Below, one piece after another: positions 38,687 through 50,453 of a DNA stretch of 64,000 bases. The position numbers and the translations under genes were made by a program. This stretch comes from Colletes latitarsis. Taxonomy: Eukaryota; Arthropoda; Insecta; Hymenoptera; Colletidae. The DNA is taken from contig NC_135134.1 in assembly GCF_051014445.1 (NCBI RefSeq), forward strand, positions 5,175,672-5,239,671. The letters are read 5' to 3'. Positions within the stretch are counted from its first letter, which is position 1. Every line of letters begins with the position of its first letter. A model generated the notes under the pieces. The model did no database searches. It saw nothing but the letters and a program-made list of their open reading frames with translations, and was not told the DNA's origin.

Positions 38687-41328
38687 CAGTAAATTAAACC
38701 TGGTTTCGATCAATATTTTAGATGATAACGCAAGTTATGTCTGGGATAGGTCTGGGATTTGCCCTCGACAGGCTCATACTTTCGCATTCCTCACATACTA
38801 GTTGTACGGATCCTGGATTTTTTCTGGTTTGGATCACGTAGTAATGTGGTACCACACTGAAACAGTCGATTAAACCTGGTCTTGATAAATATTTTAGAGG
38901 ATAACGCATGTGAGGTCTGGGTTAGGTCTAGGATTTGCCCTAGTCAGGCTCCTAATTTCGCATATTTCTCATACTTCTTGGCTAGATCCTCGGCTTTTTC
39001 TGGATTGGATCACGTAGTAATGTGGTACCACACTGAAACAGTAAATTAAACCTGGTTTCGATCAATATTTTAGAGGATAACGCAAGTTAGGTCTGGGATA
39101 GGTCCGGGATTTGCCCTCGTCAGACTCATACTTTCGCATTTTTCACATACTTGTTGAACAGATCCTGGGTTTTTTCTGGTTTGGATCACGTAGTAATGTG
39201 GTACCACACTGAAACAATCAATTAAATCTGGTCTTGATAAATATTTTAGAGGATAACGCATGTTAGGTCTGGGTTAGGTCTAGGATTTGCCCTCAGCGGG
39301 CTCATACTATCGCATATTTCACATAGTTGATGGCCAGATTCTGGGCTTTTTCTGGTTTGGATCTCGTAGTAATGTGGTACCAGAACTGAAACAGTCGATT
39401 AAAACAGGTTTCGATCAATATTTTTGAGGGTAGCGCATGTTAGGTCTAGGTTAGGCCTGGGATTTGCCCTCATCAGGGCCATATTTTCGCATTGTTCACA
39501 TACTTGTTGAACAGATGCCTGGCTTCTTCTGGTTTCGATCACGTAGTAATGTGGTACCACACTGAAACAGTCCATTAAACATGGTTTCGATCAATATTTT
39601 AGAGGATAACGCATGTTATGTCTGAGATAGGTCAGGGATTTGTCCTCATCAGGCTCATAGTTTCGCGTTTTTCACATACTTGTTGAACAGATTCTGGTTT
39701 TTTTCTGGTTTGGATCACGTAGTAATGTGGTGCCACACTGAAACAGGCCATCATACCTGGTTTCGATTAATATTTTAGAGAATGACGCATGTTAGGTCTA
39801 GGTTAGGTCTGGGATTTGCTCTTATCAGGCTCGTACTTTCGTATATTTCTCATAGCTGATGGCCAGATTCTGGGCTTTTTCTGGTTTGGATCACGTAGTA
39901 ATGTGGTTCCACACTGAAACAGTCGATTAAAACAGGTTTCGATCAATATTTTAGAGGATAACGCATGTTATGTCTAGTTTAACTCTGGGATTTGCCCTCG
40001 TCAGGCTCATACTTTCGCATTCTTCACATACTAGTTGTACAGATCCTGGGTTTTATTCTGGTTTGGATCACGTAGTAATGTGGTACCACACTGGAACAGT
40101 CGATTAAACCTGGTTTCGATCAATAATTTTGAGGGTAACGCTTGTTAGGTCTACGTTGGGCCTGGGATTTTCCCTCATCAGACACATAATTTCGCATTCT
40201 TCACATACATGTAGAGCGGATCCTGTGTTTTTTCTGGTTTGGATCACGTAGTAATGTGGTACCACACTGAAAAAGTCCATTAAACCTGGCATCGATGAAT
40301 ATTTTAGAGAATAACTCATGTTAGGTCTAGGTTAGGTCCGTGATTTGCCCTCATCAGGGTCATATTTTCGCATTTTTCACATACTTGTTGAACAGATCCC
40401 TGGCTTTTTCTGATTTGGATCACGTAGTAATGTGGTACCACACTGAAACTGTCCATTAAACCTGGTTTCGATCAATATTTTAGAGGATAACGCATGTTAT
40501 GTCTGGGATAGGTCTGGGATTTCCCCTCATCAGGCTCATAGTTTCGAGTTTTTCGCATACTTGTTGAACAGATTCTGGCCTTTTTCTGGTTTGGGTCACG
40601 CAGTAATGTGGTACCACACTGAAACATTCAATTAAATCTGGTCTTGATAAATATTTTAGAGGATAACGCATGTTAGGTCAGGGTTAGGTCTAGGATTTGC
40701 CCTCAGCGGGCTCATACTTTCGCATATTTCACATACTTGATGGCTAGAACCTGGACTTTTTCTGGATTGGATCACGTAGTAATGTGGTATCACACTGAAA
40801 CATTCAATTACACCTTGTTTCGATGAATATTTTAGAGGATAACGCATGTTATGTCTAGGTTAGACCTGGGATTTGCCCTCATCAGGGCCATATTTTCGCA
40901 TTGTTCACATACTTGTTGAACAGATCCCTGGCTTTTTCTGATTTGGATCACGTAGTAATGTGGTACCACACTGAAACTGTCCATTAAACCTGGTTTCGAT
41001 CAATATTTTAGAGGATAACGCATGTTATGTCTGAGATAGGTCAGGGATTTGTCCTCATCAGGCTCATAGTTTCGCGTTTTTCACATACTTGTTGTACGGA
41101 TCCTGGGTTTTTTCTGGTTTGGATCACGTAGTAATGTGGTACCACACTGAAACAGTCGATTAAACCTGGTCTTGATAAATATTTTAGAGGATAACGCATG
41201 TGAGGTCTGGGTTAGGTCTAGGATTTGCCCTTGTCAGGCTCCTAATTTCGCATATTTCTCATACTTCATGGCTAGATCCTCGGCTTTTTCTGGATTGGAT
41301 CACGTAGTAATGTGGTACCACACTGAAA
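38687..41328. repeat. Higher-order unit U5 (15 monomers, 2642 bp)
   Basis: Marker at 38762. Reading it against U4 by eye I saw only two single-base differences inside the 2642-bp tandem: GATTGAATCA near 36364 against GATTGGATCA here, and CAGGCTCATA near 36480 against CAGACTCATA near 39121. This is the most recent duplication in the window or, less likely, an assembly duplication. After 41352 the next monomer no longer follows the U series. Confidence 0.9.
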
Positions 41329-44300
41329 CAGTAAATTAAACCTGGTTTCGATCAATATTTTAGAGGATAACGCAAGTTAGGTCTGGGATAGGTCCGGGAT
41401 TTGCCCTCGTCAGGCTCATACTTTCGCATTTTTCACATACTTGTTGAACAGATCCTGGGTTTTTTCTGGTTTGGATCACGTAGTAATGTGGTACCACACT
41501 GAAACATTCAATTAAATCTGGTCTTGATAAATATTTTAGAGGATAACGCATGTTAGGTCTGGGTTAGGTCTAGGATTTGCCCTCAGCGGGCTCATACTAT
41601 CGCATATTTCTCATACTTGATGGCTAGATCCTGGGCTTTTTCTGGATTGGATCAGGTAGTAATGTGGTATCACACTGAAACATTCAATTAAACCTGGTTT
41701 CGATCAATATTTTAGAGGATAACGCATGTTATGTCTAGGTTAGGCCTGGGATTTGCCCTCATCAGACACATACTTTCGCATTCTCCACATACTTGTTGAA
41801 CAGATCCTGGGTTTTTTCAGGTTTGGATCACGTAGTAATGTGGTACCACACTGTAACATTCAATTAAATCTTGTCTTGATAAACATTTTAGGGGATAGCG
41901 GATGTTAGGTCTGGGTTAGGTCTAGGATTTGCCCTCAGCGGGCTCATACTATCGCATATTTCTCATACTTGATGGCTAGATACTGGGCTTTTTCTGGATT
42001 GGATCAGGTAGTAATGTGGTATCACACTGAAACATTCAATTAAACCTGGTTTCGATCAATATTTTAGAGGATAACGCATGTTATGGTTAGGTTAGGCCTG
42101 GGATTTGCCCACATCAGACACATACTTACGCATTCTCCACATACTTGTTAAACAGATCCTGGGTTTTGTCTGGTTTGGATCACGTAGTAATGTGGTACCA
42201 CACTGAAAGAGTCCATTAAACCTGGTTTCGATCAATATTTTAGAGGATAACGCATGTTATGTCTAGTTTAGGCCGGGGATTTGCCCTCATCAGACACATA
42301 TTTTCGCGTTCTACACATACCTGTTAATCAGATCCTGGGTATTTTTCTGGTTTGGATCAGGTAGTAATGTGGTACCACACTGAAACAGTCGATTAAACCT
42401 GGGTTCGGTCAATATTTTTGAGGATAACGCATGTTAGGCCTTTGTTAGGCCTGGGATTTTCCCTCATCAGACACATACTTTCGCATTCTCCACATACTTG
42501 TTGAACGGATCCTGGGTTTTTTCTGGTTTGGATCACGTAGTAAGGCGGTACCACACTGAAACATTCAATTAAACCTGGTTTCGATCAATATTTTTGAGGA
42601 TAACGCATGTTAGGTCTGGGTTAGGTCTAGGATTTGCCCTAATCAGGCTCATAATTTCGCATATTTCTCAAACTCCATGGCTAGATCCTGGGCTTTTTCT
42701 GGATTGGATCACGTAGTAATGTGGTACCACACTGAAACATTCAATTAAACCTGGTTTCGATCAATAATTTAGAGGATAACGCATGTTATGGTTAGGTTAG
42801 GCCTGGGATTTGCCATCATCAGACACATACTTTCGCATTCTCCACATACTTGTTGAACAGATCCTGGGTTTTTTCTGGTTTGGATCACGTAGTAATGTGG
42901 CACCATACTGAAACAGTCCATTAAACCTGGTTTCGATCAATATTTTAGAGGATAACGCATGTTAGGTCTGGGATAGGTCTGGGATTTGCCCTCTTCAGGC
43001 TCATATTTTCGCGTTTTTCACATACTTGTTGAACAGATCCTGGGTTTTGTCTGGTTTGGATCACGTAGTAATGTGGTACCACACTGAAACAGTCGATTAA
43101 ACCTGGGTTCGATTAATATTTTTGAGGATAACGCATGTTAGGTCTTTGTTAGGCCTGGGATTTTCCCTCGTCAGACACATACTTTCGCATTCTCCTCATA
43201 CTTATTGAACGGAGCCTGGGTTTTTTCTGGTTTGGATCACGTAGTAAGGCGGTACCACACTGAAACAGTCCATTAAACCTGGTTTTGATCAATATTTTAG
43301 AGGATAACGCATGTTATGTCTAGTTTAGGCCGGGGATTTGACCTCATCAGACACATATTTTCGCGTTCTACACATACCTGTTAATCATCTCCTGGGTATT
43401 TTTCTGGTTTGGATCAGGTTGTAATGTGGTACCACACTGGAACAGTCCATTAAACCTGGTTTCGATCAATATTTTAGAGGATAACGCATGTTACGTCTAG
43501 TTTAGGCCGGGGATTTGACCTCATCAGACACATATTTTCGCGTTCTACACATACCTGTTAATCAGATCCTGGGTATTTTTCTGGTTTGGATCAGGTAGTA
43601 ATGTGGTACCACACTGAAACAGTCGATTAAACCTGGGTTCGATTAATATTTTTGAGGATAACGCATGTTAGGTCTTTGTTAGGCCTGGGATTCTCCCTCG
43701 TCAGACACATACTTTCGCATTCTCCACATACTTGTTGAACGGATCCTGGGTTTTTTCTGGTTTGGATCACGTAGTAAGGCGGTACCACACTGAAACATTC
43801 AATAAAACCTGGTTTCGATCAATATTTTTGAGGATAACGCATGTTAGGTCTGGGTTAGGTCTAGGATTTGCCCTAATCAGGCTCATAATTTCGCATATTT
43901 CTCATACTCCATGGCTAGATCCTGGGCTTTTTCTGGATTGGATCACGTAGTAATGTGGTACCACACTGAAACAGTAAATTAAACCTGGTTTCGATCTATG
44001 TTTTAGAGGATAACGCAAGTTAGGTCTGGGATAAGTCCGGGATTTGCCCCCATCAGGGTCATATTTTCACATTTTTCACATACTTGTTGTACAGATCCCT
44101 GGCTTTTTCTGGTTTGGATCACGTAGTAATGTGGTAACACACTGATACTGTCCATTAAACCTGGTTTCGATCAATATTTAAGAGGATAACGCATGTTAGG
44201 TCTGGGATAGGTCTGGGATTTGCCCTCTTCAGGCTCATATTTTCGCGTTTTTCACATACCTGTTGAACTGATTCTGGGTTTTTTCTGGTTTGGATCACGT

Positions 44301-46234
44301 AGTAATGTGGTTCCACACTGAAACAGTCCATTAAACCAGGTTTCGATCAATATTTTAGAGAATAAAGCATGTTAGGTCTTGGTTAGGGCTGGGATTTGGT
44401 CTCATCAGGCTCGTACTTTCGCATATTTCACATAGTTGATGGCCAGATTCTGGGCTTTTTCTGGTTTGGATCTCGTAGTAATGTGGTACCAGAACTGAAA
44501 CAGTCCATTAAACCTGGTTTCGATCAATATTTTAGAGGATAACGCATGTTTGGCCTGGGTTAGGTCTAGGATTTGCCATAATCAGGCTCATAATTTCGCA
44601 TATTTCTCATACTTCATGGCTAGATCCTGGGCTTTTTCTGGTTTGGATCACGTAGTAATGTGGTACCACACTGATACTGTCCATTAGACCTGGTTTCGAT
44701 CAATATTTAAGAGGATAACGCATGTTAGGTCTGGGATAGGTCTGGGATTTGCCCTCTTCAGGCTCATGTTTTCGCGTTTTTCACATACCTGTTGAACAGA
44801 TTCTGGGTTTTTTCTGGTTTGGATCTCGTAGTAATGTGGTTCCACACTGAAACAGTCCATTAAACCTGGTTTCGATCAATATTTTAGAGGATAACGCATG
44901 TTATGTCTAGTTTAGGTCTGGGATTTGCCCTCGTCAGGCTCATACTTTCGCATTCTTCACATACTAGTTGTACAGATCCTGGGTTTTATTCTGGTTTGGA
45001 TCACGTAGTAATGTGGTACCACACTCAAACAGTCCACTAAACCTGGTTTCGATCAATATTTTACAGAATAACGCATGTTAAGTCTTGGTTAGGTCTGGGA
45101 TTTGCTCTCATCAGGCTCGTACTTTCGCATATTTCTCATAATTGATGGCCAGATGCTGGGCTTTTTCTGGTTTGGATCACGTAGTAATGTGGTACCACTC
45201 TGAAACCGTCGATTAAACCTGGTTTCGATCAATATTTTAGAGGACAACACAAGTTAGGTCTGGGTTAGGTCTAGGATTTGCCCTCAGCAGGCTCATACTT
45301 TCGTATATTTCTCATACTTGATGGCCAGATCCTGGGCTTTTTCTGGATTGGATCACGTAGTAATGTGATACCACACTGAAACATTCAATTAAATCTGGTC
45401 TTGATAAATATTTTAGAGGATAACGCATGTTAGGTCTGGTTTAGGTCTAGGATTTGCCCTCAGCAGGCTCATACTTTCGCATATTTCTCATACTTGTTGA
45501 ACAGATCCTCGGTTTTTCTGGTTTGGATCACGTAGTAATGTGGTACCACACTGAAACAGTCCATTAAACCTAGTTTCGATCAATATCTTAGAGGAGAACG
45601 CAAGTTATGTCTGGGATAGGTCTGGGATTTGCCCTCGTCAGGCTCATACTTTCGCATTCTTCACATACTTGTTGAACAGATGCTGGCCTTTTTCTGGTTT
45701 GGATCCCGTAGTAATGTGGTACCACACTGAAACAGTCCATCAAACCTGGTTTCGCTGAATATTTTAGAGGATCACGCATGTTATGTCTAGGTTAGGCCAG
45801 GGATTTGCCCTCATCAGACACATACTTTCGCATTCTCCACATACTTGTTGAACAGATCCTGGGTTTTTTCTGGTTTGGATCACGTAGTAATGTGGTACCA
45901 CACTTGAACAGTCGATTAAACCTGGTCTTGATAAATATTTTAGAGGATGACGCATGTGAGGTCTGGGTTAAGTCTAGGATTTGCCCTAATCAGGCTCATA
46001 ATTTCGCATATTTCTGATACTTCATGGCTAGATCCTGGGCGTTTTCTGGATTGGATGACGTAGTAATGTGGTACCACACTGAAAAAGTCCATTAAATCTG
46101 GTCTTGATAAATATTTTAGAGGATAACGCATGTTAGATCTGGGTTAGGTCTACGATTTGCCCTCAGCAGGCTCATACTTTCGCATATTTCTCATACTTGA
46201 TGGCCAGATCCTGGGCTTTTTCTGGATTGGATCA
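41329..46234. repeat. Satellite block between the two homogenised domains
   Basis: About 28 monomers. The left part carries haplotypes of the U domain (TGTAACATTCAATTAAATC with GATAGCGGATG near 41.85 kb; haplotype X at 42.2 kb). The stretch 42091-42741 matches 20075-20725, and about 44200-44490 matches 20775-21065, so sequence upstream of U1 resumes here. Two adjacent GTTTAGGCCGGGGATTTGACC monomers lie at 43324 and 43501. From about 45 kb the words of the next domain appear (CACTCTGAAACCGTCGATT, TTTTACAGAATAACGC). Confidence 0.8.
42215..42605. repeat. Dispersed haplotype X, copy 3
   Basis: Third full copy of the ordered variants described at 600-990, here with GGTTCGGTCAATATTTTT and GTTAGGCCTTTGTTAGG as private changes. 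It is part of the longer match to 20075-20725. Confidence 0.8.
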
Positions 46235-48519
46235 CGTACCAATGTGATACCACACTGAAACAGTCCATTAAACCTGGTTTCGATCAATATTTTAGAGGAT
46301 AACGCAACTTATGTCTGGGAGAGGTCTGGGTTTTGCCCTCATCAGGCTCATAGTTTCGCGTTTTTCACATACTTGTTGAACAGATGCTGGGTTTTTTCTG
46401 GTCTGGATCACGTAGTAATGTGGTACCACACTCAAACAGTCCACTAAACCTGGTTTCGATCAATATTTTACCGAATAACGCATGTTAAGTCTTGGTTAGG
46501 TCTGGGATTTGCTCTCATCAGGCTCGTACTTTCGCATATTTCTCATAGTTGATGGCCAGATTCTGGGCTTTTTCTGGTTTGGGTCACGTTGTAATGTGGT
46601 ACCACTCTGAAACCGTCGATTAAACCTGGTTTCGATCAATATTTTAGAGGACAACGCATGTTAGGTCTGGGATAGGTCTGGGATTTGCCCTCATCAGGGT
46701 CATACTTTCGCATTTTTAACATACTTGTTGAACAGATCCTCGGTTTTTCTGGTTTGGATCACGTAGTAATGTGGTACCACACTGAAACAGTCCATTAAAC
46801 CTAGTTTCGATCAATAGTTTAAAGGATAACGCATGTTAGGTCTGGGTTAGGCCTGGGATTTGCCCTCATCAGACACATACTTTCGCATTCTCCACATACT
46901 TGTTGAACGGATCCTGGGTTTTTTCTGGTTTGGATCACGTAGTAATGTGGTACCACACTGAGAAAGTCCATTAAACCTGGTTCCGATGAATATTTTAGAG
47001 GATAACGCATGTTAGGTCTGGGTTAGTTCTAGGATTTGCCCTAATCAGGCTCATAATTTCGCATATTTCTCATACTTCATGGCTAGATCCTGGGCTTTTT
47101 CTGGATTGGATCACGTAGTAATGTGGTACCACACTGAAACGGTAAATTAAACCTGGTTTCGATCAATATTTTAGAGGATAACGCAAGTTAGGTCTGGGAT
47201 AGGTCCGGGATTTGCCCTCATCAGGGTCATATTTTCGCATTTTTCACATACTTGTTGAACAGACCCCTGGCTTTTTCTGGTTTGGATCACATAGTAATGT
47301 GGTACCACACTGAAACAGTCGATTAAACCTGGTTTCGATCAATAATTTTGAGGGTAACGCATGTTAGGTCTACGTTAGGCCTGGGATTTTCCCTCATCAG
47401 ACACATAATTTCGCATTCTTCACATACATGTAGAACGGATCCTGGGTTTTTTCTGGTTTGGATCACGTAGTAATGTGGTACCACACTGAAAAAGTCCATT
47501 AGACCTGGCTTCAATGAATAATTTAGAGAATAACTCATGTTAGGCCTAGGTTAGGTCCGAGATTTGCCCTCATCAGGGTCATACTTTCGCATTTTTAACA
47601 TACTTGTTGAACAGATCCTCGGTTTTTCAGGTTTGGATCACGTAGTAATGTGGTACCACACTGAAACAGTCCATTAAACCTAGTTTCGATCAATAGTTTA
47701 GAGGATAACGCATGTTAGATCTGGGTTAGGCCTGGGATTTGCCCTCATCAGACACATACTTTCGCATTCTCCACATACTTGTTGAACAGATCCTGGGTTT
47801 TTTCTGGTTTGGATCACGTAGTAATGTGGTACCACACTCAAACAATCCACTAAACCTGGTTTCGATCAATATTTTACAGAATAACGCATGTTAAGTCTTG
47901 GTTAGGTCTGGGATTTGCTCTCATCAGGCTCGTACTTTCGCATATTTCTCATAGTTGATGGCCAGATTCTGGGCTTTTTCTGGTTTGGATCACGTAGTAA
48001 TGTGGTACCACTCTGAAACCGTCGATTAAACCTGGTTTCGATCAATATTTTAGAGGACAACGCAAGTTAGGTCTGGGTTAGGTCTAGGATTTGCACTCAG
48101 CAGGCTCATACCTTCGTATATTTCTCATACTTGATGGCCAGATCCTGGGCTTTTTCTGGATTGGATCACGTAGTAATGTGATACCATACTGAAACATTCA
48201 ATTAAATCTGGTCTTGTTAAATATTTTAGAGGATAACGCATGTTAGGTCTGGGTTAGGTCTAGGATTTGCCCTCAGCAGGCTCATACTTTCGCACATTTC
48301 TCATACTTGTTGAACAGATCCTCGGTTTTTCTGGTTTGAATCACGTAGTAATGTGGTACCACACTGAAGCAGTCCATTAAACCTGGTTTCGATCAATATT
48401 TTACAGAATAACGCATGTTAGGTCTGGGTTAGGTCTAGGATTTGCACTCAGCAGGCTCATACTTTCGCATATTTCTCATACTTGGTGGCCAGATCCTGGG
48501 CTTTTTCTGGATTGGATCA
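46235..48519. repeat. Higher-order unit V1 (13 monomers, 2285 bp)
   Basis: Starts the second homogenised domain, marked by a monomer with GATCACGTACCAATGTGATA in place of GATCACGTAGTAATGTGG (CGTACC at 46235). About 46190-47580 is repeated at 48475-49865 with isolated changes, including AACGCAACTTATG here against AACGCAAGTTATG there. Units in this domain run 1-4 bp short of whole multiples of 176, partly because the CCTCGGTTTTTCTGG tail is shorter. Confidence 0.85.
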
Positions 48520-50453
48520 CGTACCAATGTGATACCACACTGAAACAGTCCATTAAACCTGGTTTCGATCAATATTTTAGAGGATAACGCAAGTTATGTC
48601 TGGGAGAGGTCTGGGATTTGCCCTCATCAGGCTCATAGTTTCGCGTTTTTCACATACTTGTTGAACAGATGCTGGGTTTTTTCTGGTCTGGATCACGTAG
48701 TAATGTGGTACCACACTCAAACAGTCCACTAAACCTGGTTTCGATCAATATTTTACCGAATAACGCATGTTAAGTCTTGGTTAGGTCTGGGATTTGCTCT
48801 CATCAGGCTCGTACTTTCGCATATTTCTCATAGTTGATGGCCAGATTCTGGGCTTTTTCTGGTTTGAATCACGTAGTAATGTGGTACCACTCTGAAACCG
48901 TCGATTAAACCTGGTTTCGATCAATATTTTAGAGGACAACGCATGTTAGGTCTGGGATAGGTCTGGGATTTGCCCTCATCAGGGTCATACTTTCGCATTT
49001 TTAACATACTTGTTGAACAGATCCTCGGTTTTTCTGGTTTGGATCACGTAGTAATGTGGTACCACACTGAAACAGTCCATTAAACCTAGTTTCGATCAAT
49101 AGTTTAGAGGATAACGCATGTTAGGTCTGGGTTAGGCCTGGGATTTGCCCTCATCAGACACATACTTTCGCATTCTCCACATACTTGTTGAACGGATCCT
49201 GGGTTTTTTCTGGTTTGGATCACGTAGTAATGTGGTACCACACTGAGAAAGTCCATTAAACCTGGTTCCGATGAATATTTTAGAGGATAACGCATGTTAG
49301 GTCTGGGTTAGGTCTAGGATTTGCCCTAATCAGGCTCATAATTTCGCATATTTCTCATACTTCATGGCTAGATCCTGGGCTTTTTCTGGATTGGATCACG
49401 TAGTAATGTGGTACCACACTGAAACGGTAAATTAAACCTGGTTTCGATCAATATTTTAGAGGATAACGCAAGTTAGGTCTGGGATAGGTCCGGGATTTGC
49501 CCTCATCAGGGTCATATTTTCGCATTTTTCACATACTTGTTGAACAGACCCCTGGCTTTTTCTGGTTTGGATCACATAGTAATGTGGTACCACACTGAAA
49601 CAGTCGATTAAACCTGGTTTCGATCAATAATTTTGAGGGTAACTCATGTTAGGTCTACGTTAGGCCTGGGATTTTCCCTCATCAGACACATAATTTCGCA
49701 TTCTTCACATACATGTAGAACGGATCCTGGGTTTTTTCTGGTTTGGATCACGTAGTAATGTGGTACCACACTGAAAAAGTCCATTAAACCTGGCTTCGAT
49801 GAATAATTTAGAGAATAACTCATGTTAGGCCTAGGTTAGGTCCGGGATTTGCCCTCATCAGGGTCATATTTTCGCATTTTTCACATACTTGTTGAACAGA
49901 TCCCTTGCTTTTCCTGGTTTGGATCACGTAGTAATGTGGTACAACACAGAAACAGTCCATTAAACCTGGTTTTTATCAATATTTTAGAGGACAACGCATG
50001 TTAGGTCTGGGATAGGTCTGGGATTTGCCCTCATCAGGGTCATACTTTCGCATTTTTAACATACTTGTTGAACAGATCCTCGGTTTTTCAGGTTTGGATC
50101 ACGTAGTAATGTGGTACCACACTGAAACATTCAATTAAACCTAGTTTCGATCAATAGTTTAGAGGATAACGCATGTTAGGTCTGGGTTAGGCCTGGGATT
50201 TGCCCTCATCAGGCTCGTACTTTCGCATTCTCCACATACTTGTTGAACAGATCCTGGGTTTTTTCTGGTTTGGATCACGTAGTAATGTGGTACCACACTG
50301 AAACATTCAATTAAATCTGGTCTTGATAAATATTTTAGAGGATAACGCATGTTAGGTCTGGGTTAGGTCTAGGATTTGCCCTCAGCAGGCTCATACTTTC
50401 GCATATTTCTCATACTTGATGGCCAGATCCTGGGCTTTTTCTGGATTGGATCA
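48520..50453. repeat. Higher-order unit V2 (11 monomers, 1934 bp)
   Basis: Marker at 48520. Its first 1.35 kb copies V1, including the CATGTAGAACGG monomer at 49713. It then continues with TTTTTAACATAC and CCTCGGTTTTTCAGG monomers that are also found in V3. Confidence 0.8.
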
